A stretch of DNA of 64,000 nt from Phymatolithon calcareum (Eukaryota; Rhodophyta; Florideophyceae; Hapalidiales): NCBI GenBank assembly GCA_977006965.1, contig OZ345358.1, forward strand, positions 1,426,001 to 1,490,000, given 5' to 3'. Of this stretch, positions 23,892 through 35,375 are shown in pieces (positions within the stretch are counted from its first letter, which is position 1; each line of letters starts with the position of its first letter). A program made the translations under genes and the position numbers. A model generated the notes under the pieces. The model had not been told where the DNA came from and did no database searches. It saw only the letters and a list, made by a program, of their open reading frames with translations.

Positions 23892-24211
23892 TGTCGATTG
23901 GAATAAAACCTCCATTTCTTGTTTACGTTTATTATGTCCTTTAAACTATAGTTAAAGTTTTAGGCTGCTTTTATAAGCATTAAATCCAGCTTTGAGAGAA
24001 TTATCATCTCTAAGTACTATTAGAAATGATATTTTAGTGAAAATTTCGCTTAAAATTTATAAAAGTAGATTTTAGATGTAAGCTATCCGTCTGGCGACAT
24101 TCTCAATGAGTGGCGTTTATCTGAGCTGACGTGATGTGATTGAGCATTTCCCGAACATCCCTCTTTGGATCTCCCGTATAAGACAAACTAATGTCTGTTC
24201 CGCCCCTGCCT

Positions 24212-24275
24212 AGAAGATTGAACCCGAGACCTCATGACTCATCACTGCGCACAGATAACCGACTATCCAGATTCC
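24212..24275 (-). repeat. tRNA-like SINE head (degenerate)
   Basis: The minus strand has an A-box-like GATAGTCGGTTATCTG and, about 40 bases on, a B-box GGGTTCAATC preceded by GAGGTCTC, the spacing of a type 2 RNA polymerase III promoter. The acceptor and T stems do not pair properly, so a functional tRNA is unlikely. It lies in the 3' untranslated part of the Tigger element. Confidence 0.35.
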
Positions 24276-24864
24276 CGGAATTTATGCGAGTCCAATTGGC
24301 TACGTTGTTGTTTCAATGGAAGTAACGATTTGTATATAATTGAACTGCTTCCTAAGTGCATCAGCGTGCAGCGTGTCGAGAATTTATCGTATTTCGGAAG
24401 GGGAACCTTTTAAAAATTTACAGTCAATATTTTAATTTTTGTTGTGCACTGGTCTTAATATTTGTCTAGTTCTCCGTGCCACGTTGCTAAATTTGTCATA
24501 GCCGTGATTCGAAAGAGAGTGTGATTCGGATTAAGGATCTGTTGCAACACGACCCTTAATCCGAGGACCCCCTGTAGTTGCGCCAGAAAATCACATGCAG
24601 GGCCGCTTGAAATCCACTTACAATCCGATCTGGAAATGTCGACTATCTGGTCCACTTATCGGTCCGAAAAAGCCCTCGACCTTTTCTAAGCTGGCCTGAA
24701 TCGGATCCGAACTGAGTCTGTGTTGGCCTGAACCTGATACGAACCGATTTCAACTTGGCCTGAGCCTAGTCAGACACGTATTTGGCTTAAATTTTGACAT
24801 ATTTTAAATATTTTCAAAATTTGAGCCAAATTTCTTCTCCGGGAGATCCGATTTTATCCAGGTA

Positions 24865-25749
24865 ACCGTCTTACTCATAAGTCGGCAGATTTTGATGTGC
24901 AATAGGATTTTTTAATTAAAATATTACTTTCCTTCGCACCATTTTAAAAACTGTTCAGGTGAAGCAGTATGCCATCACGACAATTGTCACCTAGAGACGA
25001 AGTCGGTGATGATTGCCTGAAAAACAAGCAGTTAGGGGGGGACACATAGCACCCTCGTTTTTGGCCGAAAAAGCGAGAATGTCCTGATATCGGCAACGGC
25101 ACGTGGCACAAATTTTTAATTCAAATAAAGGACACATCAGTACGCAACAGGTTCTCAGCTCCGGTTGGGAGCATCAGTCGGAGTCTTCCCTACCAAGCAC
25201 GTCTAACACCACCGCCATCTCGCGTGCTCGTTTGGCGGAGACTCGCAACCGGGTTTTCATCACTCGGTCCCGGCGGCTTCTCGCGAGCGCCTCGCGCTGC
25301 AGTGCGCGGCGCTGCGCAACGTCAACAAATCGCCTCAAATCGGCTGCAGGCTCTTTGTACGGGCGGCGATTCTCTTCCGCCTCGAGCTCCTCCAGGGTTC
25401 GCGCGTTGTTTCTCCGAGAAGCGCGCCTCTCGAGCGCGGCGAGAATCGAGAAAAGACAGCTTTTTGAAGTGTGAGTTGAGGGGCCATAATGCGCTTCCCC
25501 ATGATATATGTGCAAAAAAGCGCCTTCCCGATGTGGTATTCCAGCTTTTTTGTTATCAATGGAAAGGTCTAAGTCGCCCTCATTCAGTACTGAGATTATT
25601 TCGCGGGAAAGCTGTTTTGGTTTCGAATGCCAATACTTAGAGCGAGAATAATCTTGGTAACAGCAAAACATTGCAAAAATATATGCGAAATTTTAATGTA
25701 GAAAATGATGTGACTTTACGGAAATCTGCCCACTAATGGATAGGATGGT
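24865..25749. mobile_element. TIR element carrying a GC-rich gene fragment
   Basis: Inverted tips ACCGTCTTACTCATAAGTCG and ACCATCCTATCCATTAGTGG (about 80% identical over 28 bp) are flanked by TA at 24863-24864 and 25750-25751. Copy B is uninterrupted here near 46470. The interior changes abruptly to GC-rich coding-like DNA at 25.17-25.48 kb, as in elements that capture host gene pieces. Confidence 0.7.
25174..25671 (-). pseudogene. captured charged coiled-coil gene fragment
   Basis: A minus frame of 165 aa. Its last 85 residues (ARTLEELEAEENRRPYKEP, then AQRRALQREALARSRRDRV) are highly charged and helix-forming, and coincide with the GC-rich block 25174-25480, unlike the AT-rich first half. 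Probably a piece of a host gene carried inside the TIR element; the parent gene is not in the window. Confidence 0.4.
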
Positions 25750-25767
25750 TACAGTCCGAAATTAAAT

Positions 25768-26738
25768 GATTAAATTCGCTAAATGGCCACCAAAAGTGGC
25801 AAAAGTACGCTAAATATCCACCCAAGCCAAAAGTACTACTCATGCGTTACGTGGAGCGCTCACAGTTTCATTTTTTGGAGGGAAAAAGGGAAGTAGCTGC
25901 TATCTATGGACAAGAAGGAGCTCGTGCTGCAGATGGGCGACTGCGTTTGGATCAAGCTTCGACGATTTTGTTAACGTCGTGATCTCCCACAACACGTCAA
26001 TCGGGAAGGCACACCTCGTGTCGAGGCACAACAAGCAGCGTCTGACACTCATCTGTAGCCAGCGCACAGCTTGCACCTTCCGCATGAGCGTCAGCGTGCT
26101 AACGAGCGTCGACGGTGTCAAGATCACGAAGTTAATCGGACAAAGCTGCGTTGGCGCCCCCTCAAGGGAGCACCAGTTCAAGACGGAGCTGCAGCATCGG
26201 ATCGCGTTCAACCCGTGGAATAATCACTAATTCGGGGACGTATGGCTGCATCCCGCGTGTTGCAGTCACCGGTGACCAACTAGTACAGGAAGATTTGGTG
26301 CCGTTTGAACTTTTCGTTAAGCCGAGCCGCAAGCGCATGAAGCCCTACTTGCTGCCCGAAATGAGTGCCCGTCACTGCTCCTCGTTTGAACACACCGGTC
26401 CCCTCTCACAGACATGCGGTAGGCCCAACATCCACAACCTTGTCGACGTGAAGCGAAAGCATATCGACAAAGCGGCTCAGTCCATGATCATCGACCTCAC
26501 TGCCTTCAATGACGGGGATGCTATCAAAAGTTGCGACGGGGAGCCAAACCAAAGAGAGTAGCGTATGCAATAAATTTCGCTGTCGCATAGAGTGCTCTGG
26601 GAAACGGATGAGTAGTAGGTTCGGCTAGGGTAGGGTGAGTAAGATACTATATTTTTCTATGGGTGAGTAGTAGTTTTGGCTAGGGGTGGATATTTAGCGT
26701 ATTTTTACCACTCTTGGTGGTCATTTAGCGAATTTCCT
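25768..26738 (+). mobile_element. MULE (Mutator-like) deletion derivative
   Basis: Terminal inverted repeats of about 75 bp (AAATTCGCTAAATGGCCACC and counterpart) are flanked by direct repeats CGAAATTAAAT (25757-25767, 26739-26749), close to the 9-11 bp typical of Mutator elements. The empty site is at about 46479-46489 in copy B. Only the transposase ends are encoded inside. Confidence 0.85.
25905..26561 (+). pseudogene. MULE transposase, N- and C-terminal parts only
   Basis: Frame 25979-26230 has a MuDR-type DNA-binding segment (GKAHLVSRHNKQRLTLIC, then CTFRMSVSVL), normally ending C-H-x-C but here SC. Frame 26151-26561 ends in a degenerate knuckle (HCSSFEHTGPLSQTC, where C-x2-C-x4-H-x4-C is usual). 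The catalytic DDE core and SWIM zinc finger between them are missing. A TAA at about 25966 breaks the start. Confidence 0.55.
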
Positions 26739-26821
26739 CGAAATTAAATCAAGTCCGATGCGCTTACAGTCCGAAAAAACGTAAATCCGACTCAGATCTG
26801 ATCCGGTTTTTTTCCGACTCA

Positions 26822-27929
26822 GGGCCGCTCTATACCGGCATGTTCGCGTTCGTGTTTGTTCGTTTTATCATAACTGTGGTGACTTGTCAATTCTGAATTG
26901 GCAATTGAATGCTAAAAAATATGCGCCGTGCGTTTACTGGAACACACGCCAGGAGCAGGAAAGTTAACCTCTTCGCCGGAAAAATAATGTTCCATGTTCA
27001 TGTTTGTTCGCTCCCGCCAAAGATCCAGTCCATGGCCTTATATACCCCTCAAGAACGACTTTTGATCTCTAAAATGGCGCGAAACTCGGACCCTACCTGT
27101 ATCAATGGACGAAGCTGCTGTCGCGCATTAAAATGTCTAGAAAGACGCTCAGGGAATTCACTCGGTCTCGTTATTCACCCGTTGGTGCTACACTCTCAAT
27201 GACTTGCCAATGCCATCGATGGAGACGGGAACCCCATCGTATGGGTTTACATTGCACTCTGTCGAAACTTTCTGAGTACGATTGTTGGCTATCGCGGCGA
27301 CATCATCCTCACATACCGTAAAACATGTTGCGGTGTCCCTTCTTCCAGGATTCGCACCGTCACCATCGCATCCTGCAGGAAGAACAGCAGCACTGCTTCA
27401 TCCGCAAGCAGAAACAGCACCAGCGGGACCAGTAGCATATCCATCAGCGACAGCAATGGCACGACATCAGGCACCAGAAGAAAGAACGACACGGGGACGG
27501 TTGCTATGAGTACCGTCATCAGGGCGCCCAGCTTGGGAAAGATCGGCTGTTGGCGAGGGCACAGCCGAGAGATCATGGAAATTTGCTCGCGGAGTCGCGC
27601 CATCGCCACTTGAAACATTTGCTGCGCTTCCCCCACGGATGGCCCGAGAGACGGAATTATGTGGAAGAATGTCTTGCGCTTGCCCATCCATGATCCCTCA
27701 GGTAAAACTTTAGCTTGCAAAGAGTGCTTGAGTCGAAGAGTTGGAGTTGCCCTGGGTTTGTACCAGTTTCATCAGTGTTGGGTATTATGAGTATGATCCA
27801 GAGCAATAGGAATATGATAAGCAACAAACATGTAGACTCTGTGGGTATAGACTGGTGCAACATTTGTCGCATCTCGTTATGATATAATCGAACAAACACG
27901 AACACAAACATGCCGGTATAGACCGGCCC
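26822..27929. mobile_element. 1.1-kb TIR element with 3-bp duplication
   Basis: Inverted ends of about 53 bp beginning GGGCCGCTCTATACCGGCAT and GGGCCGGTCTATACCGGCAT, flanked by TCA (26819-26821, 27930-27932). G-rich tips and a 3-bp duplication resemble PIF/Harbinger-type elements. Inside, 27000-27200 holds a degenerate plus-strand reading LYTPQERLLISKMARNSDP, then SRKTLREFTRSRYS in another frame, recalling a SANT/trihelix-like protein. Non-autonomous here. Confidence 0.65.
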
Positions 27930-28286
27930 TCATTCCGAACCGTACGGAAAAAACTGGCCGTCTGCTGATCCGATCTGAATCCGATCCGAAAAAATTCGCC
28001 GCCGAAAAGTCCAGCCGAATCCGATCCGAATAACAGTGGACCGGACTGGACCTGGGTCTGATGCGTCCGGTCTGAGTCCTAATTCGAACAGGCCAAGAGG
28101 GAAATTTTCGGACTCTGGGCAGGCCGCGAATCAGAAATTGATCCATTTTTCAGATTTGGACCGTCGCCGTTCCGTCCGGTCCTAGCCCTACACAGGATTT
28201 CCCAGTCATGGGCAATCCCAGTCCTTCCATCTGAGGGCCGAAACGCTACTGTGCAGTATTCTACCCTCCATCGACGCCCTATAACT

Positions 28287-30032
28287 ATGAGAGAAGCCAC
28301 CTCGACTTCTTTTCCCCACCGGCCAGCAATTGCATTGATCGGAAACCCGGGCGCTGGAAAAAGCACTCTCCTCAACGGACTCGCCGGCAGTGCGCAATTC
28401 AGAAGCGGGCCCAGCATAGGTGAAGGTCTGACAGAAGTTCTCCAAGAACTTCCAATAGGGAACTTGACGCTGTGCGACACCCCCGGTCTTTTCGATATCG
28501 CGAGATGTAAGCAAGCGGGCGAAGAGCTGGACAAGGTTACTTTCCAAAAATGTGGGGCTAAAGATTGTGTTCGTTGTCACTTTGGATGAAGGTCGAGTGA
28601 GAAAAAGTGATATGCTCACGATACAACTCGTACTCGATGCTATTTCCGTGGACACCAACGACCGGTTTGGGATGATAATCAACAAGATGGAAGAAAGAGT
28701 TGAAGCCATGCTTAGAAAAAACCGAGAAGCAGAATGCAAAATGAGAAAACTATTGACGGATAATCGGACGACAAGCCACTGGTGCTACGTGCCAATGAAG
28801 ACCTCTCTTGTCGGGGCAAATGATGAATGTCACGCGACAGCGGAGTTAAACCTCCTACTTCATGGTCTTCCCGTGACGAAGCCACTTTACACCATAGTTC
28901 CGGTGTTGAAACTCAGAACTTGGAGAAGCGTCTGGAAGCTGCGGAGCTTCAAGCCCGCGAAATCGAGAAAGCCCAGGGAGAAAAATTTAGAGAAATGATG
29001 GCAGACTATAAGCTACAAAAGCGTGCTGCTGAAAAGAGAATCAGGGCACTGGAACAAGCACTGCATAAGGACAAGTCTAAGAACACGCAAAGATCAAAAG
29101 AGGTGGAGAATATCGAGGAGGAAAAGGAAGAAGAGAGCGTGGCACACAATCTGGATGTCCCTCTTGTAGCCGTTCAGGAAGGTAGACAAGCAGAAGATGG
29201 GGCGGACGAGGTACGAGCGGACTGGGTTCGCGCAGTTGAGCGGTACAACCTGTTAATTGCAGAAAGTGGGGATGTGATCGCAATGACCAACCTCGCAAAT
29301 TTGCTGGAAACTGGCGTAGATTATGTACCGGCAGACCCGGTTCGCGCGGTTCACCTCTACAATCGAGCTATTGAGGAAGGTGGGCATGTCATCGCAATGA
29401 CCAACCTCGCAAATTTGCTGGAAACTGGCGTAGATGGTGTACCGGCGGACCCGATTCGCGCAGTTCACCTCTACAATCGAGCTCTTGAGGAAGGTGGGTA
29501 TGTTATCGCAATGAACAACCTCGCAACTTTGCTGAAAGCTGGCGTAGATGGTGTACCGGCAGACCCGATTCGCGCAGTTCACCTCTACAATCGAGCTATT
29601 GAGGAAGGTGGGTATGTGAGGGCAATGATGAACCTCGCAATTTTTCTGAAAGCTGGGGCAGATGGTGTACCGGCAGACCCGGTTCGCGCGGCTCACCTCT
29701 ACAATCGAGCTATTGAGGAAGGTGGGGATGTGAGGGCAATGACCAACCTCGCAATTTTGCTGGAAATTGGCGTAGATGGTGTACCGGCAGACCCGATTCG
29801 CGCAGTTCACCTCTACAATCGAGCTATTGAGGAAGGTGGGTATGTGATCGCAATGAAAAATCTCGCATGCTTACTTCGAGGGGGCGCTGACGGGGTACCA
29901 GTTGACCGGGTTCGTGCGGCGCACCTGGAGAACAGAGTGATTGATGAAGGTCCGGATGTGGGCGCATCGCCGGCAGGGCCTTTGGAGAGGTTGGGTCTAT
30001 TTCAACTTTGGAAACATTGGTGGAAAAAATAG
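28287..30032 (+). pseudogene. P-loop GTPase / Sel1-like repeat protein, copy A
   Basis: ATG at 28287. Residues 1-90 give the G1 P-loop GNPGAGKST and G3 DTPGLFD; after a +1 frameshift near 28540 the domain continues (FVVTLDEGRVR, G4-like IINKME). A second frameshift near 28905 leads into a coiled coil (NLEKRLEAAELQAREIEKA...), an acidic hinge and seven 38-residue Sel1-like repeats (key pattern P-A-D-P-x-R-A-V-H-L-Y-N-R-A-I-E-E-G-G, then N-L-A). GTP binding and protein-protein scaffolding are inferred. Copy B is intact at both lesion sites, so the damage is copy-specific. Confidence 0.85.
29205..29990 (+). repeat. 114-bp coding repeats (Sel1-like), seven units
   Basis: Each 114-bp unit encodes 38 aa. 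Five central units are nearly identical and start (A/V)DGVPADP; the first lacks the linker and the last is divergent (VDRVRAAHLENR). Variation falls at unit positions 24, 26, 29, 33 and 36-37. All full central units of copy A have Asp at position 7, whereas copy B has Asn. Confidence 0.9.
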
Positions 30033-32174
30033 GGTGTCTGTTTCGACCTTTGCGCTGTGATATGAAGAATCCTGAAAGGCATGTGTAGTACCGGCGTGCG
30101 TAAACTGAAGATGCTTCATGCGAAAATTTTCATGTCCTGAATTTGTAGATAGGCACACATCGGAAAACCCGTCTCTCTTGTTTTGGCAGACCTGCGCAGA
30201 GGCTACGCTGATAAGCACTCTGCTAGATCTGATGGAAAAAGCCTATGCGCGATGGCCTCCGACTTCCCGTCTCACCAAGGTGTGCGGACTCTCTGACGCC
30301 TCCATATGCGCTTCTTTCTTCAATTCACAAGCCCTGCAAATTGTTACGGCTCGGGCTGACAGGTTACTTGAATGAAGAATTGGTTAAACGATCTCAGGAA
30401 CACTGAGACTAGAGATATTTTCTACTGTTGGAAAACCACAAATTTGTTCCTCTACACCAATCTGCGCAGTCCGTAGTTCATTCTCGTGCGGGAGCCGTGT
30501 ATTAATGCAAAAAACGCCTACTGCTATAACGGTGGACCCTGGAGGCGGTGCTCCAGTAGGACTCTCATTTTCGTAGGATTTCTCTCTTTTGTTTATTTAC
30601 CGAAAGGGATCGAATTCTGCATTCTCTGCGTCTACGTTCAGATACCTGAATTAGAACATTATCTCATTTTATCTTGTCCTCGTCATTAGGAATTCAATTC
30701 AACGTTTCCGGTTCACAATCCAGGAGCGGGAAGAAACTTGTCTTCTGGTTAATCAGTCTAGTTTCTGTTAGTCCAGTCCGCTTTCAATCGGACCAGCCTC
30801 CACATCACATACGGCGGCAGGTAGCGCACAACTTTCACCGAGATGGAGATTGCCGCTCCACCTGCCCATGTGCATCGATTCTAATTGAATTTTCAACGTA
30901 CCATGAATTGAACCAGTTAACAACATCTCTCCAAGGAGCGACGAAAAAAGGATCCACGCTCATTACATGCATCAAGACGCCTGGAGGGAGATGATTGAGA
31001 TTTAAATCCTCTGTGTCAGTCGTCAAGGAGGAACGCTTATTCGTATGTTTGCTTCAGCGGAAGATACACCAGACCCGTGTTCGGTGCGGTCCGGGCATCG
31101 TCAAAGAAAACGAGCTTTTCCGAAAGCCATGGGTAAGCGTCAAGTAGCGGCCGCGCAATGAGTATAAAGGAGCATGGTGCATGTGACACGCTCTCATATA
31201 GTTTGGCGGGGTTCAGTTGCACGAAAATTGCACAACCCATCGCCGGACACAACCTCGCCATCCGAACGGGTATCGTCTACAAAATAGACGAGCGGACGGC
31301 CACTATGTTTGGCGAGAACAGAATGTGTCTCCACGCGCGCCACGCCTTCGTGAACACAACTCTGTGCACCGTTGGAGTACTCCCGGCAGCCAGTGCGGAC
31401 CGTGGGGACAACTCGGCTTGATGCAGCGCGTATGTGGGAACTGTTATGTGCAGTGAGCGATTGAAATGACGGGAGCGATTGCAATGACGGAAGCAGTGGC
31501 ACCGGCGGAAGCGAAAGTCCAGAGAGCGTCCCGCCCATATGCAGGCGCTGGGAGACGAAGAAGACGACAGAATCCAACGACGTATTTCACGAGAAAGAGG
31601 AATGCTAACGATACTACATGCGCTGAAGGATTGGATTGGATTTCTGTTTAATTGAAGCTCCCTATGTGGTGAAGGCGCCATCACGATATCCTATCTGCAA
31701 ACCTTTACATACGCGTTGTCTCATTGGCTTATCGCATTGCCGTCGATGAGTGTACGCCAGTGGAGGGTTCTGCAAGGTTTACGGTGTCTAGAGAATAGTG
31801 ACTGTAGACCAAGAAACGTCGAAATAAATAATGGAAAACGGTGGTGGGGCTACGACCTTAACTTGGCAAACATGCGCGTTTGCTATTTGGAAATATAGAG
31901 GATATCACGCATAAAAGTTACGAACGCATTGCGCAGGCCATAGGGCCACGGACAGGGTGAATTTTTTGAATCCACGCAGCGGCGTCAGTTCCCTCGCCCA
32001 CACTGTCATAGCCGAGAGTGAGGCATCGGTCCTTTTTGCTTGCATCTCGAGACACCCTTATCAAAGATGTCGCATGCTGTCTTAAGCCGGTCTACTCTCG
32101 CATTCCAGATATCATTAATCATTCTGAACTAACGGCCATTCGAGGGTCCAATGTTTTTTCGACTCTATCCCTTC
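30033..32174. other. conserved duplicated region, function unassigned (copy A)
   Basis: Closely matches 49455-52312 apart from the 684-bp insertion and the palindrome in copy B. Minus ORFs kept in both copies are 30835-31026 (63 aa, PPGVLMHVMSVDPFFVAPWRD), 31037-31261 and 31194-31577 (127 aa). Their conservation may simply reflect recent duplication. No domains recognised. Confidence 0.5.
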
Positions 32175-32179
32175 CCTGG

Positions 32180-32622
32180 TGTAGTATTGTCAATTGTCCC
32201 GCTGGGGCTTACAGCGTCGGCTACGTATGGGTTGCCGACGGTAATTACAATTACCTCTACTATAGGATAATTAACTCCTTTTTGTCGCTCTGCGACGTCG
32301 CCTGTGGTACTTATGCCACGCTCGACGCCCATTACAGTAAACTGGGCAAGCACCCTTGGCTAGAAGTCTTTGTGCCCGCATCTATAACGGTTCCCTTGAT
32401 GGATCCCTTGGTCTGCTTCGCTGGGCGCTAGCGTCGTTGTACCGCTTAATCTCATCTGATACACTGACTCATATGCTCTCCTGTGTTTCTTTTCCGTTCT
32501 TGTCCGTTCGCGTCACCGCTCTTTGCTGGACTTCGGGGATCTATCGTGCTCGCTCTGCCATGCGCTACCGCACATCCCTCGCCTGTTTACAGTCCAGATC
32601 AGCGCACCTCCATTATACTGCA
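32180..32622 (+). repeat. 5' LTR of the gypsy element
   Basis: Begins TGTAGTATTGTC and ends CATTATACTGCA (TG...CA). Same length as the 3' LTR. No convincing tRNA primer site ending in TGG directly follows. Confidence 0.9.
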
Positions 32623-32652
32623 ATCGTCTCCCGACCTAGAATCTGAGCTGTG

Positions 32653-35375
32653 GAATGCGAAACGATCGACCTCCGAAGGCTGCGTCTTCCGCTGCACGAG
32701 TACCTACTGTGCAGCAGATGGTGACGCGAGGCCGCGCATCAAAACCGGCATCTTCATCTGCTCGCCACCTTCGTGTGGCGTCCAACGCCACTATCATACT
32801 CCTATACCAATAGCTCCCTTCAAATTGTCATTACAGCTTGCATTTACAGCAAGCTATTACAGATAGCATTACAGTCATTACAGTACCATAGGTTTTGATC
32901 CGTACTTACACCATGAAGGATCACCAAGGGCAAACCCTAGAACCGCTGCTTACAGCTCACAGGTGCTTACACTGGCTAGGAAGCCGCGAAGCGGCTTCCA
33001 GATTCTTCTATTGATCCAATACTGCCAAGTCATCTTTTGATCCATTGTTTTTTCTATAAAGGTCGCCGCTTCGCGCCGCCCTTTGGTTCCGCCAGGGAAC
33101 AGCCCGACGAAACCCAATGTGCCTTCCTGTGCGATTCACAACCCCACACTTCGCCTCGATCAATGATTGACGCCTAGGGGAGGGCACCGCTCGCAGGATC
33201 GTAGAGAGAATCTCCCAGAGCCTCCAGATCCCCCTGTCGCCGACGCTGAATAACTACAGCTCACCGCGCACCATCATCCGGCTACCGCTACTACGACCGC
33301 GGATGGTGGGCTACACGCGAGATGTCGCGCGGATGACACTTCCGGTTCCCGAACCCATATTGGAACAGTCGCACACGCAGCGAATGAGCTCTCTGGTGTA
33401 CTCGATAGCGGGATTGATTCCGCAGCAATCGAGGAAGCCTACCTTCGGGGGATGTTCGAAGCTCCCCGATACACTACACACACCATCTAGGCTCCGATCG
33501 CTCCGTCCCTAAGCCGAAACGAAAAACCTGGAGTCCTATCTACGCACACTACTCGGGAAAGCATTCCCGGAACTCAAGACCTTTTCAAGGCCCCATCGAT
33601 TCCACAGCATGCAATGGGGTCCTTCACCAGTCCTACAGAAACCCGAAAAGGCCAGCCTGAAGTATCGGCAGGTCGACTGACCACGGATCCACCGTACCGA
33701 CGCGGAACTGCACGGACCCCTAGACTCATACCGCAAACCCAAGCGGCTCCACCTATTCGATTTGTCAATCAGGTTCGACCAGCACGGCTACCAAGCCAGA
33801 CAAACTTAAACCGCCAAGGCGACCCACCCATTCACGATCATACACCTTCGGAGGCGCCCTTTCTGAAGGGTGGTATCGCAGCCCCCGCTTCGAAGGGAAT
33901 TAGCGGGGTCATATTCAGAGAAATGTCGCGCATGAGGCAGAAGTACACGCAACTGGCACACGAGCAGCGTGATCGTATCGCCTTCTACGAACAGACACGA
34001 TTATGGGCAGAGAATTCACGCGTCATATCGGAGTCAATACCCGTCGATTAGACCGCACGATGAAGAAGAACATGTTTGACGGAAAGAATCAGATAAGCTG
34101 CCTGCGGTTCCTGCCGGTGTTTAAACGGCAACTAGACATGAACAAAATTGCGGAAGCAGCAGCCCTGTTCATTTGGCCGAGCTTTCTTGACGGTAACGAG
34201 CGGGACGCATTCGACGCCCGGAGAAACCTGACTTGGTGGGTTTATCTCGTGGCCGGAAGCGGTGCAATTGTTCCTCCGCACATATGCGAAGGACGAATAC
34301 ATTGAGGATGTGATGAAAAAAATGGGTCGCCTTTCTCAGAAACGAAGATGAGGACGAGCAGTCCTTCGCTGACCGCATCTCCGCCTATGCCAGAGTTGTC
34401 GCGGGCGTGTACTCTCAACAGGAATTCATCACCCGATTCTTGCGTGGAGTCCGTTCGGACGTAAGATATCGCATGCGGTCATCTCGGAAGGACTATACTG
34501 GCCCAAATGCATTCGATGATTTCGTTAAACAGGCCGTTGACATAGGGCACACACACAAAGCCATCTCAAAGGATAATGTCCGAAAGGCTGGACGTGTGAA
34601 TGTCCTGGAAACCGAGGATGACCCCAGAGAAGAGGGAAGGGCGTACACGGCCCGTATACGCGACGACCGCGTTCAAGCAATGGGGGACGACTGCCCTCTG
34701 TCCCGGACTCCGTCGATGTCCGCGGCGACAGAGCTGTAATACGTCCTCGCACTTTCAGAATCAAACGTGACAGCTCCCTCAGATGATACGGGCTATTATC
34801 CCGCACCGCTGCCGGTTCCGGTTCCGGTGAACATCGTCGTTCCAAGACAGCCGGTCATCAACATGACGGATTCGCGTCTACCGCGGAGCTCGAGCCTGAA
34901 TCGGATCGAGGGTGCAAAACGGGGACCTGGATGGTTGAAAGACCGTCCCGGAGATATATGCTTCGAGTGCTTCCAGCTAGGACACCGAAAACCGAACTGC
35001 TCACGCCTTAGCCAGACTGCGCTGGATGACAAATACGCAAATTGGACACGCGCAAATTATGACGGACTAAGTCCGGCACAGAAATCGTGGCTGCAGACAT
35101 TAGGGCGATCACCGCCAGTTTCGCTTCACCCGCCATATGAAGCAGCTGTCAAATTAATGCCAACTCAGAAGGAGGCTCAACCCTCTCAAGACATATCCGA
35201 GAGCAAGACGACCTCCGAGAAGCCCCGACGTCTTAGGACACAAAATGCAAAAAAGCAGGATGGGGGACGGTGTAGGAATACCCCAACACCGAGCCCCCGT
35301 CACCAATTAAGGCCATTCCACCGGATAGGCCTTCTCGAAAACCGCCCTTCGTCGCTCAGCGACCGGTCAACGTGA
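32653..35375 (+). pseudogene. gypsy gag, multiply broken
   Basis: Starts at ATG 32653. It is split by the solo LTR 32774-33148, then continues in three frames: 33614-34051, 34003-34305 (MKKNMFDGKNQISCL, FLDGNERDAF), and 34340-35375 (EQSFADRISAYARVVAGVY, FITRFLRGVRSDVRYRM). Residues ICFECFQLGHRKPNC near 34967 make a perfect CX2CX4HX4C zinc knuckle. A TAA at 34738 and frameshifts near 34050 and 34320 make it non-functional. Confidence 0.85.
32774..33148 (+). repeat. solo LTR, family L, inside gypsy gag
   Basis: 375 bp from TGTGGCGTCCAACGCC to CAACCCCACA, flanked by perfect CTTCG repeats (32769-32773, 33149-33153). It contains repeated TTACAG words, a tight hairpin GGAAGCCGC-GAA-GCGGCTTCC (32979-32999), and TATAAA at about 33056 before a GC-rich stem. 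It splits the gag reading frame. Confidence 0.92.

Larger units (their letters stand above)
21852..24574 (+). mobile_element. Tigger/pogo DNA transposon
   Basis: Inverted tips CAGGGGGTCTTCGGATTAAG (left) and its counterpart at 24552-24574 are flanked by TA (21850-21851, 24575-24576). The unoccupied site is visible at about 46181-46182 in copy B. A second GGATTAAGG copy lies inside each end. The element is 2723 bp and encodes the transposase at 22214-23891. Confidence 0.9.
20805..28233 (+). repeat. CCGATCC-rich inverted-repeat element E, copy A
   Basis: Islands of this repeat (20805-20896, 21278-21851, 24575-24864, 25750-25767, 26739-26821, 27930-28233) are rich in TCCGATCCGAATCC-like words. 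The right half is an inverted copy of the left half. Five younger insertions split it. Homologous to 43400-46836. Type of element unknown; no ORF with a recognisable transposase remains. Confidence 0.7.

Noticed and set aside
29253-29810. 185-aa minus-strand ORF with repeats
   Set aside because: Shadow of the Sel1 repeats on the plus strand; copy B gives shorter, non-equivalent antisense frames.
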